In this document: positions 9,511-19,108 of the stretch, in pieces
Numbering within the stretch: position 1 is the first letter of the stretch
How the letters are laid out: each line of letters opens with the position of its first letter
From: Rhodoplanes sp. Z2-YC6860
Lineage (GTDB): Bacteria; Pseudomonadota; Alphaproteobacteria; Rhizobiales; Xanthobacteraceae
Direction of reading: 5' to 3'
Assembly (NCBI RefSeq): GCF_001579845.1
Contig: NZ_CP007440.1
Location: 1,178,001 to 1,242,000 of the forward strand
Length of the DNA stretch: 64,000 bases
Made by a program: the position numbers and the translations under genes
Notes under the pieces: generated by a model
What the model saw: only the letters and a program-made list of their open reading frames with translations
Told to the model about the DNA's origin: nothing
Database searches by the model: none

Positions 9511-10119
9511 ATGGCGAAGCGGATCGCCGCCGACCGATGTTGCGGCGCCATCATCGACGTGCAGGAATTCTTCCTGATGCAGCTCGAAGCGCGGCAGCGC
9601 AGCGCAATCGAGGCCAACACGGTGAATCTCGTCCGGCTGCTCGGCTATTTCCGGATTCCGATGATCGCCACTTTGGAACGGCCGCTTGAGATGAAAGGCT
9701 CGTTGCCGGAGCCGGTCGAGGAAACCCTTCGGGATATGCCGTCCAGCCTTGCCGCGCGCTTCGAGAAGGATTTCTTCGATCTCACCAAGGAGCCGAAGAT
9801 CAAAAGTCATCTCGCCAAGCTCAAGAAGAAGCAGGCGATCGTTGCGGGCTGCGAGACCGACGTCTGCGTCCTGCAATCCTGCCTCGGCCTGATCGGTCTC
9901 GGCTATGAGGTCTTCGCGGTCGAGGAAACGCTGTTCTCCTCGGCGCGCGATGTCGAGGCCGCCAAGACGCGGCTGCGCGCCGAGGGCGTGGTGTTCCTGT
10001 CCTACAAGACGCTGTATTTCGAGCTGCTCGAAGCGGTCGGCGCGAGCCGCCACGCCGACAAGATCATCAAGGCCTTCGGGCCGTTCCCGGACGACCTGCC
10101 GGAAGCAGCGGTCGACTGA
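9511..10119 (+). CDS. Isochorismatase-like cysteine hydrolase
   Basis: This 202-residue protein has the isochorismatase/nicotinamidase fold. The catalytic triad can be placed at Asp16 (in IIDVQ), Lys86 (in FEKDF) and Cys119 (in TDVCV). Members hydrolyse amides, isochorismate, N-carbamoyl amines or ureas; the substrate cannot be read from sequence. The start at 9511 is chosen over an ATG 39 bases upstream because GGAAAGGA lies 8 bases before it and the fold begins there. The gene ends exactly where the oppositely oriented TctC-type receptor gene ends; the two stop codons are adjacent with no gap. Confidence 0.9.
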   Translation: MAKRIAADRCCGAIIDVQEFFLMQLEARQRSAIEANTVNLVRLLGYFRIPMIATLERPLEMKGSLPEPVEETLRDMPSSLAARFEKDFFDLTKEPKIKSHLAKLKKKQAIVAGCETDVCVLQSCLGLIGLGYEVFAVEETLFSSARDVEAAKTRLRAEGVVFLSYKTLYFELLEAVGASRHADKIIKAFGPFPDDLPEAAVD

Positions 10120-11106
10120 CTATCCCGGTTTCATGCCCGTCGCTTTGATCACCTTCGCCCAGCGCGCGACGTCGTCGGAGACGAACTTCGCGAAATCCGC
10201 CGGCGACATCGGCGGCAGCGGGTCGGCGCCGAGATCGCCCAGGCGCTTCTTGATGGTGTCGTCGCTGAGCGAAGCCGTGATCTGCTTGTTGAGCAGAGCC
10301 ACGATTTCGGCAGGCGTCCCGCGCGGCGCGCCGATGCCGACCCACGCGCTGGCCTCGTAGCCCTTCACGGTTTCGGCGATCGGCGGCACATCCGGCAGCG
10401 CTGCAATGCGCGTCGGCGTCGACACGCCGAGCGCGCGCAGCTTGCCGTTCTTGATCTGCGGCACGGAGGTCGGCGTGACGTCGAACATGACCTGCACCTG
10501 GCCTCCGAGCAGGTCGGTCACGGCAGGTGTCGACCCGCGATAGGGCACGTGCACCATGTCAACGCCGGCGAGGTACTTGAACATCTCGCCGGCGGCATGC
10601 TGCGGTCCGCCGATGCCGGCCGAGGCCATGTTGACCTTGCCGGGATTGGCTTTGGCATAAGCGATGAACTCGGCCACGGTCTTGGCCGGGAATGACGGAT
10701 TGACCTCCATCACCAGCGTGACGCGGTCGACGCCTGCGACGGGAACGATGTCGCGTTGGAAGTCGAAGCTGGGCTTCTCGTAGAGCGTGGCGTTGATGGT
10801 GTTCTGCGCATTCAGCAGCAGCAACGTGTAGCCGTCACCGGGCGCGTGAGCGACGAAGTCGGTCGCGATATTGCCGGTGGCGCCTGGCCGCACCTCGACG
10901 ATGAATTGTCCGTTGAGCTTTTCGGACAGCCATTGGCCTATCAACCGCGCCGTGATGTCGGATGAACTGCCGGCCGCCTGGCCGACGATGATCCGCACCG
11001 GGTGGTTGGGATAGCCACCCTGCGCGCGGGCCACGTAAGGCGCAGCGGGCACGAGTGCTGCCGACGAAGCCAGTTGCAGGAACCTGCGGCGCGTTGATTT
11101 CATCAC
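10120..11106 (-). CDS. TctC/Bug family periplasmic solute receptor
   Basis: This 328-residue exported binding protein has an N-terminal signal (about residues 1-29) with a twin-arginine-like RRRF motif before a hydrophobic stretch ending in Ala-x-Ala. The mature part shows the Bug landmarks: an early P-x-R-I-I-V strand, a VEVRPGA-type turn near residue 75, DGYTLLL near 95 and an HVPYRG motif near 180. Bug proteins bind organic acids, amino acids or aromatic acids in the periplasm. No TctA/B genes are attached. The next gene upstream on the same strand is the luciferase-like monooxygenase (11176-12207), with a 69-base gap, so the receptor may deliver a substrate for that pathway. Confidence 0.93.
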   Translation of the reverse strand: MMKSTRRRFLQLASSAALVPAAPYVARAQGGYPNHPVRIIVGQAAGSSSDITARLIGQWLSEKLNGQFIVEVRPGATGNIATDFVAHAPGDGYTLLLLNAQNTINATLYEKPSFDFQRDIVPVAGVDRVTLVMEVNPSFPAKTVAEFIAYAKANPGKVNMASAGIGGPQHAAGEMFKYLAGVDMVHVPYRGSTPAVTDLLGGQVQVMFDVTPTSVPQIKNGKLRALGVSTPTRIAALPDVPPIAETVKGYEASAWVGIGAPRGTPAEIVALLNKQITASLSDDTIKKRLGDLGADPLPPMSPADFAKFVSDDVARWAKVIKATGMKPG

Positions 11107-11175
11107 AATCCTCCTCGGGTTTCGGCCGTCCGTCGTTCGTTGCGGACGTGTCCGGATAACACTTCTATCGCATGC

Positions 11176-12207
11176 TTATTCCGCGGCGACCGCGACGCTT
11201 TCGCGCAGGCCCGGCATCACGTGGCGCTGGAACAGTTCGAGCGAGCGGAGCGATTCGGCAAGCGATAGATCGCCGAACGCGAAGCGGCAGACCAGATAAT
11301 TCGCGCCGGACTCGGCCAATTGCGCGCGCAGCAATTCCAGCGCCTTGGCCGGTGTGCCGACGATGGCGCGGCCATCGGCGATCTGGCCGTCGATCTCCGG
11401 CGGGTAGTTCACATTGGTCGGCGGAATGCCGTGCTTGTGCCACAGCGCCATGAAGCTCGACCACCAGCGCTTGTAAGCGCGGCGGCCGATCTCCAGCGCT
11501 TTGTCCTCGGTCTCAGCCAGAACCATATAGCGGTTCATGCCGAACTTCGGCGCTTCGGTGCCGGGCTTGGCCTGATACGCCGCGCTGTAGCGCGCGACCT
11601 TGGCCTTCACCAGCCCGGCCGTGGAATTGCTGATGATGTTCATGCCGGCCTTGGCAGCGCGCTCGGCGCTGTCCGGATTGACCACGCCATACCACAGCGG
11701 CGGATGCGGCTTGCGGTAGGGCTCGAGCTCCATCGGCACATTCTTGAAGCGGAAGAACTCGCCCCCGAAATCGACGGTCTTCTGCGTGAGCGCCTGCTTG
11801 ATGATCGCGAAAGATTCGCCGAACATCTTGTCGGCGTTCTTGTAGTCGATGCCGTAGTAGCCCACTTCAATGGGCGAGATGCCCTTGCCGATGCCGAGCA
11901 GGAAGCGGCCTCGGCTCATCTGGTCGAGCATGCAGATTTCTTCCGCAAGCCGCAGCGGATGGTAGAGCGCAAGCGTATAGACCAGCGGGCCGAAGTTGAG
12001 CCGCTTGGTGCGTTGGGCGATGGCCGCGAGATAGACGCTGGGCGAGGGGGCCATGCCGAGCGGCGTCGAATGATGCTCGGCGCAGTGATAGCCGTAGATG
12101 CCGGCGCGGTCGTAGGCCTCGATCAGTTTCAGCCGGTCTTCGTAGAAGTCCTGCAGCGGCAGGTCGTGCCGGTCGACGTGGTCGAAAATTCCGAACTCCA
12201 AGGCCAT
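11176..12207 (-). CDS. LLM class (luciferase-like) flavin-dependent monooxygenase
   Basis: A 343-residue TIM-barrel flavoprotein of the bacterial luciferase family. It opens with the typical FGIFDHVD strand and contains the YHCAEHHST segment near residue 45 and GRFLLGIGKG near 110, both hallmarks of F420/FMN-dependent LLM enzymes. Members oxidise alkanes, alkanesulfonates, nitrilotriacetate or heterocycles using reduced flavin supplied by a partner. The start at 12207 is preferred because GGGAG sits 5 bases upstream and the barrel begins immediately. It lies between an acyl-CoA dehydrogenase gene and a TctC receptor gene on the same strand, suggesting one catabolic operon (13432 to 10120). 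Confidence 0.92.
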   Translation of the reverse strand: MALEFGIFDHVDRHDLPLQDFYEDRLKLIEAYDRAGIYGYHCAEHHSTPLGMAPSPSVYLAAIAQRTKRLNFGPLVYTLALYHPLRLAEEICMLDQMSRGRFLLGIGKGISPIEVGYYGIDYKNADKMFGESFAIIKQALTQKTVDFGGEFFRFKNVPMELEPYRKPHPPLWYGVVNPDSAERAAKAGMNIISNSTAGLVKAKVARYSAAYQAKPGTEAPKFGMNRYMVLAETEDKALEIGRRAYKRWWSSFMALWHKHGIPPTNVNYPPEIDGQIADGRAIVGTPAKALELLRAQLAESGANYLVCRFAFGDLSLAESLRSLELFQRHVMPGLRESVAVAAE

Positions 12208-12277
12208 CCATTCCGCTCCCGGCATTTTGCCGGGGGCACTCTAGCGGCCTCGTGCACCGCTGTCATTCCGGGCTGTA

Positions 12278-13432
12278 TCAGCCCCGGCCCCGGAAAATCT
12301 CCCGCGCCAGCACCATGCGCATCACCTCGACCGGGCCCTCGGTGATCATGAAGCTGCGTGCATCGCGCCACATCTTGGAGATCGGCATCTCGGTCGCAAG
12401 CCCCATACCGCCGTGGATCTGCATGCAGCGGTCGGCGACGCGGAAGCCCAGCTCGGTGCCGGCGATCTTCGCCATGTAGCTTTCGTGCCGCGCCGCGACG
12501 CCTGCGTCGGTGCGCGCCGCGAGCTGATAGACCATCAGCTGTGTCATATGATGCTCGGTGTAGCTGTCGGCGATCATGAACTGCACGGCCTGCCGCTCGG
12601 CGAGCGGCGCGCCGAACGTCACGCGCTGCTGCGCGTAGCTGATCATCAGCTCGAGCGCACGCTGCGCCACGCCGAGCCCGCGGCAGGCCTGATAAAGCCT
12701 GCCGGCCGTGATCCACTTCTGCGCCGACTTCATGCCGTCGCCTTCGGCGCCGATCATGTTCTCGACCGGCACCTTCACGTCGTCGAGCGCGAGCTCGCAG
12801 GGCTCGTCTCCCATCATGGTCGGCGTCTTGCGGACGATCTGGAAACCGGGCGCGTCGGCGTCGACCAGAAACATCGACAGCCCGCCGCGGCTGCCTTTGC
12901 TGCGATCGGTCGCGGCGACGAGTTGGAAAAAATCCGCGCTGGCCGCGCCGGTGATCCAGCGCTTGTAACCGTTGATGACGTAGTGGTCGCCCTTGCGCAC
13001 CGCGGTGGTGCGCATCGCACCGGGGTCGGAGCCAGCATCGGGCTCCGACTGCGCGAAGGCGGTCTTCTTCTCACCGCGCAGCACCGGGAACAGATACTTC
13101 TCCTTCTGCGCGTCATTCAGCGTGAACAGCACGTGCCGGATATCGGGGCCGAACACGCTTGGCCCGCGCGGCGGCATTGCGATGGTGCGAGCGATCTCCT
13201 CCCAGACCACGACCATGCCGAGGAGATCGAGGCCCTGGCCACCATGCTCCTGCGGCACGTCGAGATGCCACAGCCCGAGCTTCTTGGCCTTCTCTTCGAG
13301 CGGCGCGCGGATCTCCGGCCGCATGTCGGCGCCGGCCATCGACGTCATCTCGATCGGGATCAGCTCGCGATCGACAAAGTTGCGCACGGTTTCTTTGAGA
13401 AGGCGCAGCTCCTCGGGCAGTTCGATATGCAT
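12278..13432 (-). CDS. Acyl-CoA dehydrogenase
   Basis: This 384-residue FAD enzyme of beta-oxidation type oxidises an acyl-CoA to the enoyl-CoA and passes electrons to ETF. All three domains are visible: an N-terminal helical part, the middle beta domain with the SEPDAGSD motif near residue 130 and a W-I-T-G-A segment near 165, and the C-terminal helical domain with QIHGGMG and a late TEGP segment carrying the usual catalytic-region Glu. The start at 13432 has GAGGAG 9 bases upstream; the frame is open further but without homology. It is the first gene of a same-strand group continuing with the LLM monooxygenase and a Bug receptor, and is divergent from another receptor gene at 13536. Confidence 0.93.
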   Translation of the reverse strand: MHIELPEELRLLKETVRNFVDRELIPIEMTSMAGADMRPEIRAPLEEKAKKLGLWHLDVPQEHGGQGLDLLGMVVVWEEIARTIAMPPRGPSVFGPDIRHVLFTLNDAQKEKYLFPVLRGEKKTAFAQSEPDAGSDPGAMRTTAVRKGDHYVINGYKRWITGAASADFFQLVAATDRSKGSRGGLSMFLVDADAPGFQIVRKTPTMMGDEPCELALDDVKVPVENMIGAEGDGMKSAQKWITAGRLYQACRGLGVAQRALELMISYAQQRVTFGAPLAERQAVQFMIADSYTEHHMTQLMVYQLAARTDAGVAARHESYMAKIAGTELGFRVADRCMQIHGGMGLATEMPISKMWRDARSFMITEGPVEVMRMVLAREIFRGRG

Positions 13433-13535
13433 CTCACGCGTCTCCTCGCGACGTTGCGGCATGTTGTACCAGCAATCCGGACGTGTCACGGTGCCGCCGC
13501 CGGTGATACCGCGGATCGATTGGAGAGCTCTTGAT

Positions 13536-14507
13536 ATGCGTGGCCTGATTGCGTCGCTTGTTGCCGGCGTATTTGCTTTGCTGTCCGCTCCGCAAGTTCA
13601 CGCGCAGGACTGGCCGGCCAAGCCGATTTCCATCGTGGTGCCGTTCGGTGCCGGTGGCTCTGCCGATCTGCTAGCGCGAATCCTCGCCACGCACATGCAA
13701 GCGAAGCTCGGCCAGAGCGTCGTCGTCGACAATCGCCCCGGCGCAGGCGGCAGCATTGGCACCGGCTACGTCGTGAAGGCCGCGCCGGATGGCTATACGC
13801 TGCTGCTTGGCACGGTCAGCTCGATCGCGGTCAACGCGGCGCTCTATCCGAAGCTTCCGTTCGATGTCGACAAGGACCTTCAGCCGGTCACGCAGCTTGT
13901 GAGCTTCCCCAATCTGCTGATCGTCAATCCCAAGCTGCCGGTCAAGAACGTGCAGGAGCTGATCGACTACCTGAAAAAGAACGAAGGCAAGGTGAACTAC
14001 GCTTCGTCCGGCGTGGGCACTTCGGGGCATCTCTCGGTGGTGATGTTCGAGCAGGCGATCGGCACGAGCATGGTTCATATCCCGTACAAATCGACCGGCG
14101 ACGTGGTCAACAGCATGCTGAGCGGCAGCGTCGATCTCGCAATCGACAGCATGACCACGGTGTGGCCGCACGCAAAGCAGGGAACGGTGCGCGCGCTCGG
14201 CGTGACGACGCCGCAGCGGAACGCCTCGGCGCCGGACGTACCGGCCATCGCCGAGACGGTTAAGGGTTTCGAGGCCACCGCCTGGCAGGGTCTGTTCGCA
14301 CCGGCCGGCACCCCGAAGCCGATTGTCGACAAGGTTGCCGCCGAAGCGCGCCGCATCTGGGCGCTGCCTGATGTTCAGGAGCAGCTCAAGAATGCCGGCG
14401 CCGACTCGGCGCTGTCCGAAAGCCCGGAGGCGTTCGCCGCCTTCACCCGCGCCGAGCGCGTGAAGTGGGGCGAGGTCGTCAAGGCATCCGGGGTCAAGAT
14501 CCAGTAG
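13536..14507 (+). CDS. TctC/Bug family periplasmic solute receptor
   Basis: A 323-residue exported receptor with a Sec signal at residues 1-24 (ends in HAQ), a VDNRPGAGG turn near 70, DGYTLLL near 90, and an HIPYKS motif near 185 in place of the common HVPYRG. The start ATG at 13536 has GGAGAG 8 bases upstream and sits at the signal peptide. The intergenic region to the divergent acyl-CoA dehydrogenase is 103 bases and must hold both promoters. It precedes a molybdenum hydroxylase large subunit and an acyl-CoA dehydrogenase-fold monooxygenase on the same strand, so the bound substrate may feed those oxidases. No TctA/B is adjacent. Confidence 0.93.
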   Translation: MRGLIASLVAGVFALLSAPQVHAQDWPAKPISIVVPFGAGGSADLLARILATHMQAKLGQSVVVDNRPGAGGSIGTGYVVKAAPDGYTLLLGTVSSIAVNAALYPKLPFDVDKDLQPVTQLVSFPNLLIVNPKLPVKNVQELIDYLKKNEGKVNYASSGVGTSGHLSVVMFEQAIGTSMVHIPYKSTGDVVNSMLSGSVDLAIDSMTTVWPHAKQGTVRALGVTTPQRNASAPDVPAIAETVKGFEATAWQGLFAPAGTPKPIVDKVAAEARRIWALPDVQEQLKNAGADSALSESPEAFAAFTRAERVKWGEVVKASGVKIQ

Positions 14508-14671
14508 AGCGGCGGCGCCGGGCGTTCCGCCAATCCGAAAAGCGATGGAATCCGGCCGCGGCGTTTCCTGAAGCGGAACGCCGGCGCTGAACGCACTTGT
14601 CCCGGCCGTGCACGCCGCTACTGTCGCGCGGGCGATCACGTCGATATCAGCTTTGCCGGAACCAAAACAAA

Positions 14672-16957
14672 ATGGACCACGCGCGCACCTCGAACCGTCC
14701 CATCGGCAGCCCCGTCGAACGGCTTGAGGACCTGCGATTCCTGCGCGGGCGCGGTCAGTATGTCGACGACGTGCCGAGCGAAGGCGCGCTGCACGCGGTG
14801 ATCTTGCGAAGCTCGGTGGCGCACGGCCGTATCAGATCAATCGATGCATCGGCTGCGTTGCGGCTGCGCGGCGTCCATGCCGTCATCACGGCCAATGACA
14901 TTGGCGACGTTCCGGTCATCACCATGCGGCAGGAGCTGCTGCCTGAGTTCAAGCCGTTCCAGCAGCCGGTCATTGCCAAAGACAAAGTCCGCTACGTCGG
15001 CGAGCCGATCGCCGTGGTGGTCGCCGACAACGCGCGCATCGCCGAGGACGCGCTCGAGCTGATCGAGGTCGACATCGAATCCCTCCAGCCGGTCTCGGGC
15101 CGCGCCGTGGCGCGTGAGGGTAAAAGCCTCCTGTTCGAGGAGAGTGGCCGCAATCACGTCATCACGCTGTCGGCCACCAAAGGCGATGCCGAAGCCGCGT
15201 TTCGCGACGCACCCTATACCCGGCGCGAACGCTTCGAGGTGCAGCGCTTCACCGCGATGACCATGGAAACCCGTGGGCTCCTCGCCGAATGGGACGACGC
15301 CAAGGGCCATCTGACGGTCTCGGGCGTGACCAAGGTGCCGTTCCACAACCGCACCATCCTCGCCAGGCAAATGGGGATGCCCGAGGACGCGATCACCATG
15401 ATCGAGCCCGATGTTGGTGGCGGCTTCGGTGTGCGCGGCGAGTTCTATCCCGAAGACTTCCTGATCCCGTTTGCGGCGTACAGACTCAAGCGCGTGGTGA
15501 AATGGGTGGAGGACCGCCGCGAGCATTTCATCGCAAGCAATCATGCCCGCGACGGCGAATGTGAGCTCGAAATCGCCTGCGAACGCGACGGCACCATCCG
15601 TGGACTGCGAGGCCTCGGCGCCGTCGATCTCGGCGCTTACATCCGCACGAATGGCGTCACCGCGCCGCGCAACACCGCGCAGGTCCTGACCGGTCCCTAT
15701 CGTGTGCCGAACGTGCACTTCGACATTGATCTCCTCCTCACCAACAAGACGCCTTCGGGCACTTACCGTGGCCCCGGCCGCTTCGAGGCGGATTTCTACC
15801 GCGAACGGCTGTTCGACATGGCGGCGAATGACCTGGGCATCGACCGTGTCGAATTCCGCCGGCGCAACCTTGTCGGCGAGCACGAGATGCCATGGCCCAT
15901 GCCGGTGGTGAAACCGCTCGACATGGGCAGCGAGACCGACTCGGGCGACTACCGCATGACGCTCGACCGCTGCATCAAGGACTTCGGCTGGGACGAAAAG
16001 TCGAAGCTGCAAGGCAAGCTCATCGATGGTCGCCGCCATGGCATCGCGGTCGGCTGTTATCTCGAGGGCGGCGGCTCCGGTCCGCGCGAGAACGTGCGCA
16101 TGGTGCTGGAGCGCGACGGCTCAATCTCGCTCTATGTCGGTTCGTCGTCGGTCGGGCAGGGTGTCGAGACTGTGTTCGCACAGATCGCTGCCGACGCGCT
16201 CGATATGCCGATGGAGCGGATCAATCGCGTGCAGCACGGCTCCACGATCTATGTGAAGCGAGGTTATGGCTCTTATTCTTCACGTTCCATCGTGATGGGC
16301 GGCTCGGCCATCGTGCAGGCGTCAGGCTTTCTCAAGGACGCGATCCGTGCCGCGGCGGCCAAGCGCCTTGGCTGCGAGCCGGGCGAGGTGACGATCGATG
16401 GCCACAATGCAGTGGGGCCGAACCGTGCTTCCGTGCCGCTCGCGACGCTCGCCGAGGACGGCATCACCTCCGAAGGCACCTACGCCAGCAGCAAGCGCAC
16501 CTACAGCTATGGCGCTCACGCGGCCCACGTGGCCGTCGATCCCGGCACCGGCCATGTCGCGCTGATCGACTACATGGCGGTCGAGGACGTCGGCCGCATC
16601 ATCAATCCGTTGACGCTGCACGGCCAGACTGTCGGCGCGATCGTGCAGGGACTCGGCGGCGCGCTCTTGGAAAATCTGGTCTATGACGCCGACGCCCAAT
16701 TCCTGGCGGGGTCTTTCGCCGACTATCTTTTGCCGACGGCCAGCGATTTCCCGGTGATCCGCGCCCACGCTATGGAGGAAAAGGTCGCACCGCACAATCC
16801 GCTCGGCGCCAAGGGCGCGGGTGAGGGCGGCATCATTCCGGTCGGCGGCGTGATCGCCAATGCGGTGGCCAATGCGCTGGGCGTCGAGCCGTGTGTGCTG
16901 CCGCTGTCGCCGCCGCGGGTCTGGGAACTGGTGCAGGAGGCCCGCACCAAACGGTGA
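14672..16957 (+). CDS. Xanthine dehydrogenase family molybdopterin-binding large subunit (solitary)
   Basis: A 761-residue molybdenum hydroxylase large subunit (CoxL/XdhB-like). The N-terminal aldehyde oxidase a/b hammerhead opens with GSPVERLEDLRFLRG, then come the two molybdenum-cofactor domains. The catalytic Glu of the GAKGAGEGG motif is at about residue 718. The CO dehydrogenase active-site loop with its Ser-Cys is absent; the corresponding segment reads GTYRGPGRFEA, so carbon monoxide is not the substrate. These enzymes hydroxylate N-heterocycles, aldehydes or CoA esters. The FAD and 2Fe-2S partner subunits are missing here, but a complete set lies at 20950-24564, whose large subunit is closely similar. 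The ribosome site is weak. It is followed by an acyl-CoA dehydrogenase-fold gene after 31 bases. Confidence 0.92.
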   Translation: MDHARTSNRPIGSPVERLEDLRFLRGRGQYVDDVPSEGALHAVILRSSVAHGRIRSIDASAALRLRGVHAVITANDIGDVPVITMRQELLPEFKPFQQPVIAKDKVRYVGEPIAVVVADNARIAEDALELIEVDIESLQPVSGRAVAREGKSLLFEESGRNHVITLSATKGDAEAAFRDAPYTRRERFEVQRFTAMTMETRGLLAEWDDAKGHLTVSGVTKVPFHNRTILARQMGMPEDAITMIEPDVGGGFGVRGEFYPEDFLIPFAAYRLKRVVKWVEDRREHFIASNHARDGECELEIACERDGTIRGLRGLGAVDLGAYIRTNGVTAPRNTAQVLTGPYRVPNVHFDIDLLLTNKTPSGTYRGPGRFEADFYRERLFDMAANDLGIDRVEFRRRNLVGEHEMPWPMPVVKPLDMGSETDSGDYRMTLDRCIKDFGWDEKSKLQGKLIDGRRHGIAVGCYLEGGGSGPRENVRMVLERDGSISLYVGSSSVGQGVETVFAQIAADALDMPMERINRVQHGSTIYVKRGYGSYSSRSIVMGGSAIVQASGFLKDAIRAAAAKRLGCEPGEVTIDGHNAVGPNRASVPLATLAEDGITSEGTYASSKRTYSYGAHAAHVAVDPGTGHVALIDYMAVEDVGRIINPLTLHGQTVGAIVQGLGGALLENLVYDADAQFLAGSFADYLLPTASDFPVIRAHAMEEKVAPHNPLGAKGAGEGGIIPVGGVIANAVANALGVEPCVLPLSPPRVWELVQEARTKR

Positions 16958-16988
16958 CGTCGGGGTGCCGCCATGGCATGCTGGCGGC

Positions 16989-18176
16989 ATGAACGTCGCC
17001 GCCCGTCCCACTGACACTCGCAACGCCGAAACCCTGATCGAGCGGGCGCGCTCGCTCGTGCCGGCCTTGCGCCAGCGCTCTGCGCAGACTCAAGGCTTGC
17101 GCAAGCTGCCCGACGAGACCGTCGCGGACTACAAGCGGCTCGAATTGTTGCGCTGCCTGCAGCCCGCGATGTTCGGCGGCTACGGCTCGGATTATCGGGT
17201 GTTCTCCAAGATGGTGCGCGCGCTGGCCCACGGCTGCGGCTCGTCGGCTTGGGTTGCCTGTGTTCATGGCGAGCATAGCTGGGTGATCGGCAACTTCTCG
17301 AAAGAGGCCCAGCAAAGCGTCTGGGACAAGAATCCGTTCGCCGTGGCGTCGGCGAGCGTCGCGCCGAACGGCACCGTTGAGCCGGTCAGCGGCGGTTATC
17401 GGCTGAATGGCCGTTGGGGCTTTGCCAGCGGCTGCGATCATGCGCAATGGATCTTGCTCGGTGCGATGAGCAAGGCCGGCGGCAAGCCTGACCCGGTGAT
17501 GTGCCTCCTGCCGATGAGCGATGTCGAGGTGATCGACGACTGGCACGTGATCGGGCTCGCTGGCACTGGCAGCAAATCGATCGCCGTGAAGGACGTCTTC
17601 GTGCCCGAGACACATGTCGTCAGGATGCACGACCTCAAGCGCGGCACCGCGCCGGGCGCGGCGGTTCATCCCAACAATCCGATGTTTCGCGCGCCGCGCA
17701 ACATGCTCGCGGTGTTTTCGCTGAGCTCCGTGGTGGTCGGCCTTGCCGAGCGCGCGGTGGCCGAACTCGTCGACCACACCCGCGAACGCCGCTCGCGCGG
17801 CTTGCGCGTTGCCGATTTCGAGTCGCAGCAGCTCATGGTCGCCGAAGCTGCGGCCCAGGCCGAGACCGCGGCGCTTGTCGGCGAACAAACCATCGAGCGC
17901 AACCTGCGACTTCTCGAAGAGCGAACCGAGCTCACGCCGGAACACGTGGCCTGGGCGCGCCGCAACTCGTCCTATTCGGCGCAGCTCGCCCTCTCGGCCG
18001 TCAAGCTGATCCTCGAGGCGGCCGGCGGCACCGCGCTCTACCTGAACAATCCGCTGCAGGAAATCTTCCGCGACGCGACCGCGGGCGCTTCGCATCTGTC
18101 GCTGACCTGGCATCGCTCGGCGGCGTTTTATGGGCAGAGCCGTCTGGGCCTGCCTGTCGATTTCGACGCGCTCTGA
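16989..18176 (+). CDS. Acyl-CoA dehydrogenase-fold flavin monooxygenase (HpaB/HsaA-like)
   Basis: A 395-residue protein of the acyl-CoA dehydrogenase superfamily, with a C-terminal Acyl-CoA_dh_2 type domain. It resembles group D flavin monooxygenases such as HsaA and the dibenzothiophene or hydroxyphenylacetate oxygenases rather than true dehydrogenases: the SEPDAGSD motif is absent and the middle domain has ASASVAPNG and GRWGFASGCDHAQW segments typical of that group. Such enzymes use reduced flavin from a separate reductase to hydroxylate aromatic rings. No flavin reductase is adjacent. The start is the ATG at 16989, 31 bases after the molybdenum hydroxylase gene. The next gene (DMT transporter) follows after 21 bases, so this is probably one operon. 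Confidence 0.85.
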   Translation: MNVAARPTDTRNAETLIERARSLVPALRQRSAQTQGLRKLPDETVADYKRLELLRCLQPAMFGGYGSDYRVFSKMVRALAHGCGSSAWVACVHGEHSWVIGNFSKEAQQSVWDKNPFAVASASVAPNGTVEPVSGGYRLNGRWGFASGCDHAQWILLGAMSKAGGKPDPVMCLLPMSDVEVIDDWHVIGLAGTGSKSIAVKDVFVPETHVVRMHDLKRGTAPGAAVHPNNPMFRAPRNMLAVFSLSSVVVGLAERAVAELVDHTRERRSRGLRVADFESQQLMVAEAAAQAETAALVGEQTIERNLRLLEERTELTPEHVAWARRNSSYSAQLALSAVKLILEAAGGTALYLNNPLQEIFRDATAGASHLSLTWHRSAAFYGQSRLGLPVDFDAL

Positions 18177-18197
18177 CGGCGGGACCGAGACTGCCGC

Positions 18198-19106
18198 ATG
18201 AGCTGGCTTGCCTTCGCGCTATGCGGTCCGATCCTCTGGGCGATCTCGACGCATTTGGACAAGTACCTGGTCGAGCGTTATTTCAAAGACGCCGACGTCG
18301 CGGTGCTGATGCTGTTCACCGCGCTGATGGGACTCGCGCTGATGCCGATCATTGCGGCGTTCGATCCGGCGGTGTTCCAGCGCAGCCTTCAAAGCACGCT
18401 GCTGATGACCCTGTCGGGCTTTCTCTACATGCTCGGCATGACGTTCTATCTGCGCGCTCTGCAAGGCAATGATGCCGCGGTGGTCGCGCCGTTCTTTCAG
18501 GCCTCGCCGCTGTTCGGCTACGCGCTGGCCTACCTGGTGCTCGGCGAGACGCTGTCGCTCAAACAGATATTCGGCGTCGCGCTGATTCTTGGTGGTGTGC
18601 TGTCGGTCTCGATTGCCGGAGGGAAAGCGCGGCGTCACTTCCGATGGAAGCTCGCGGCGCTGATGCTCACCTGCGGTTTCATCATGTCGCTCTCGACGCT
18701 GATCTTCAAAGCTTTCGCCGTCAAGGACGAGTTCTGGGCGACGACATTCTGGATGTTTGCAGGCGAGGCGGTCTACGGCGTGTTGTTTCTCTGCATTCCG
18801 TTCTACCGCGCACAATTCAAGCAGCTGCTGCGCAGCAACGGCGGCGCGCTGCTTGCGATCAATGCGTCGAACGAGCTGATCAACCTCGGCGGCGGGCTTT
18901 CCAGCCGTTATGCGCTGATCTTTGCACCGCTGCCGATCGTCCAGGCGATCGGCTCGACCACGACATTGTTCGTGTTCCTGATCGGCGTGCTGCTGACGAC
19001 CCTGTTTCCCGCCGTCAGCCGCGAAAACCTGTCCACGCGAGAATGCGTATCGAAGGGGCTCGCGGCCGTGCTGGTCGCGGCCGGCATCACGCTGGTGAGC
19101 CGCTGA
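18198..19106 (+). CDS. EamA/DMT superfamily transporter
   Basis: A 302-residue inner-membrane protein with ten predicted helices arranged as two EamA repeats, the usual layout of drug/metabolite exporters. The first repeat opens with WLAFALCGPILWA; the second begins near residue 150. Substrates in the family range from amino acids to nucleobases, so none can be assigned. It begins 21 bases after the flavin monooxygenase gene, and its stop is followed after two bases by the ATG of a GNAT acetyltransferase. The export and acetylation genes may therefore protect the cell from a pathway intermediate, which is inference from layout only. Confidence 0.9.
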   Translation: MSWLAFALCGPILWAISTHLDKYLVERYFKDADVAVLMLFTALMGLALMPIIAAFDPAVFQRSLQSTLLMTLSGFLYMLGMTFYLRALQGNDAAVVAPFFQASPLFGYALAYLVLGETLSLKQIFGVALILGGVLSVSIAGGKARRHFRWKLAALMLTCGFIMSLSTLIFKAFAVKDEFWATTFWMFAGEAVYGVLFLCIPFYRAQFKQLLRSNGGALLAINASNELINLGGGLSSRYALIFAPLPIVQAIGSTTTLFVFLIGVLLTTLFPAVSRENLSTRECVSKGLAAVLVAAGITLVSR

Positions 19107-19108
19107 TC

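Noticed and set aside
14672-16957. Carbon monoxide dehydrogenase (CoxL form I)
   Set aside because: The active-site loop with Ser-Cys is missing in both large subunits; they are general molybdenum hydroxylases.
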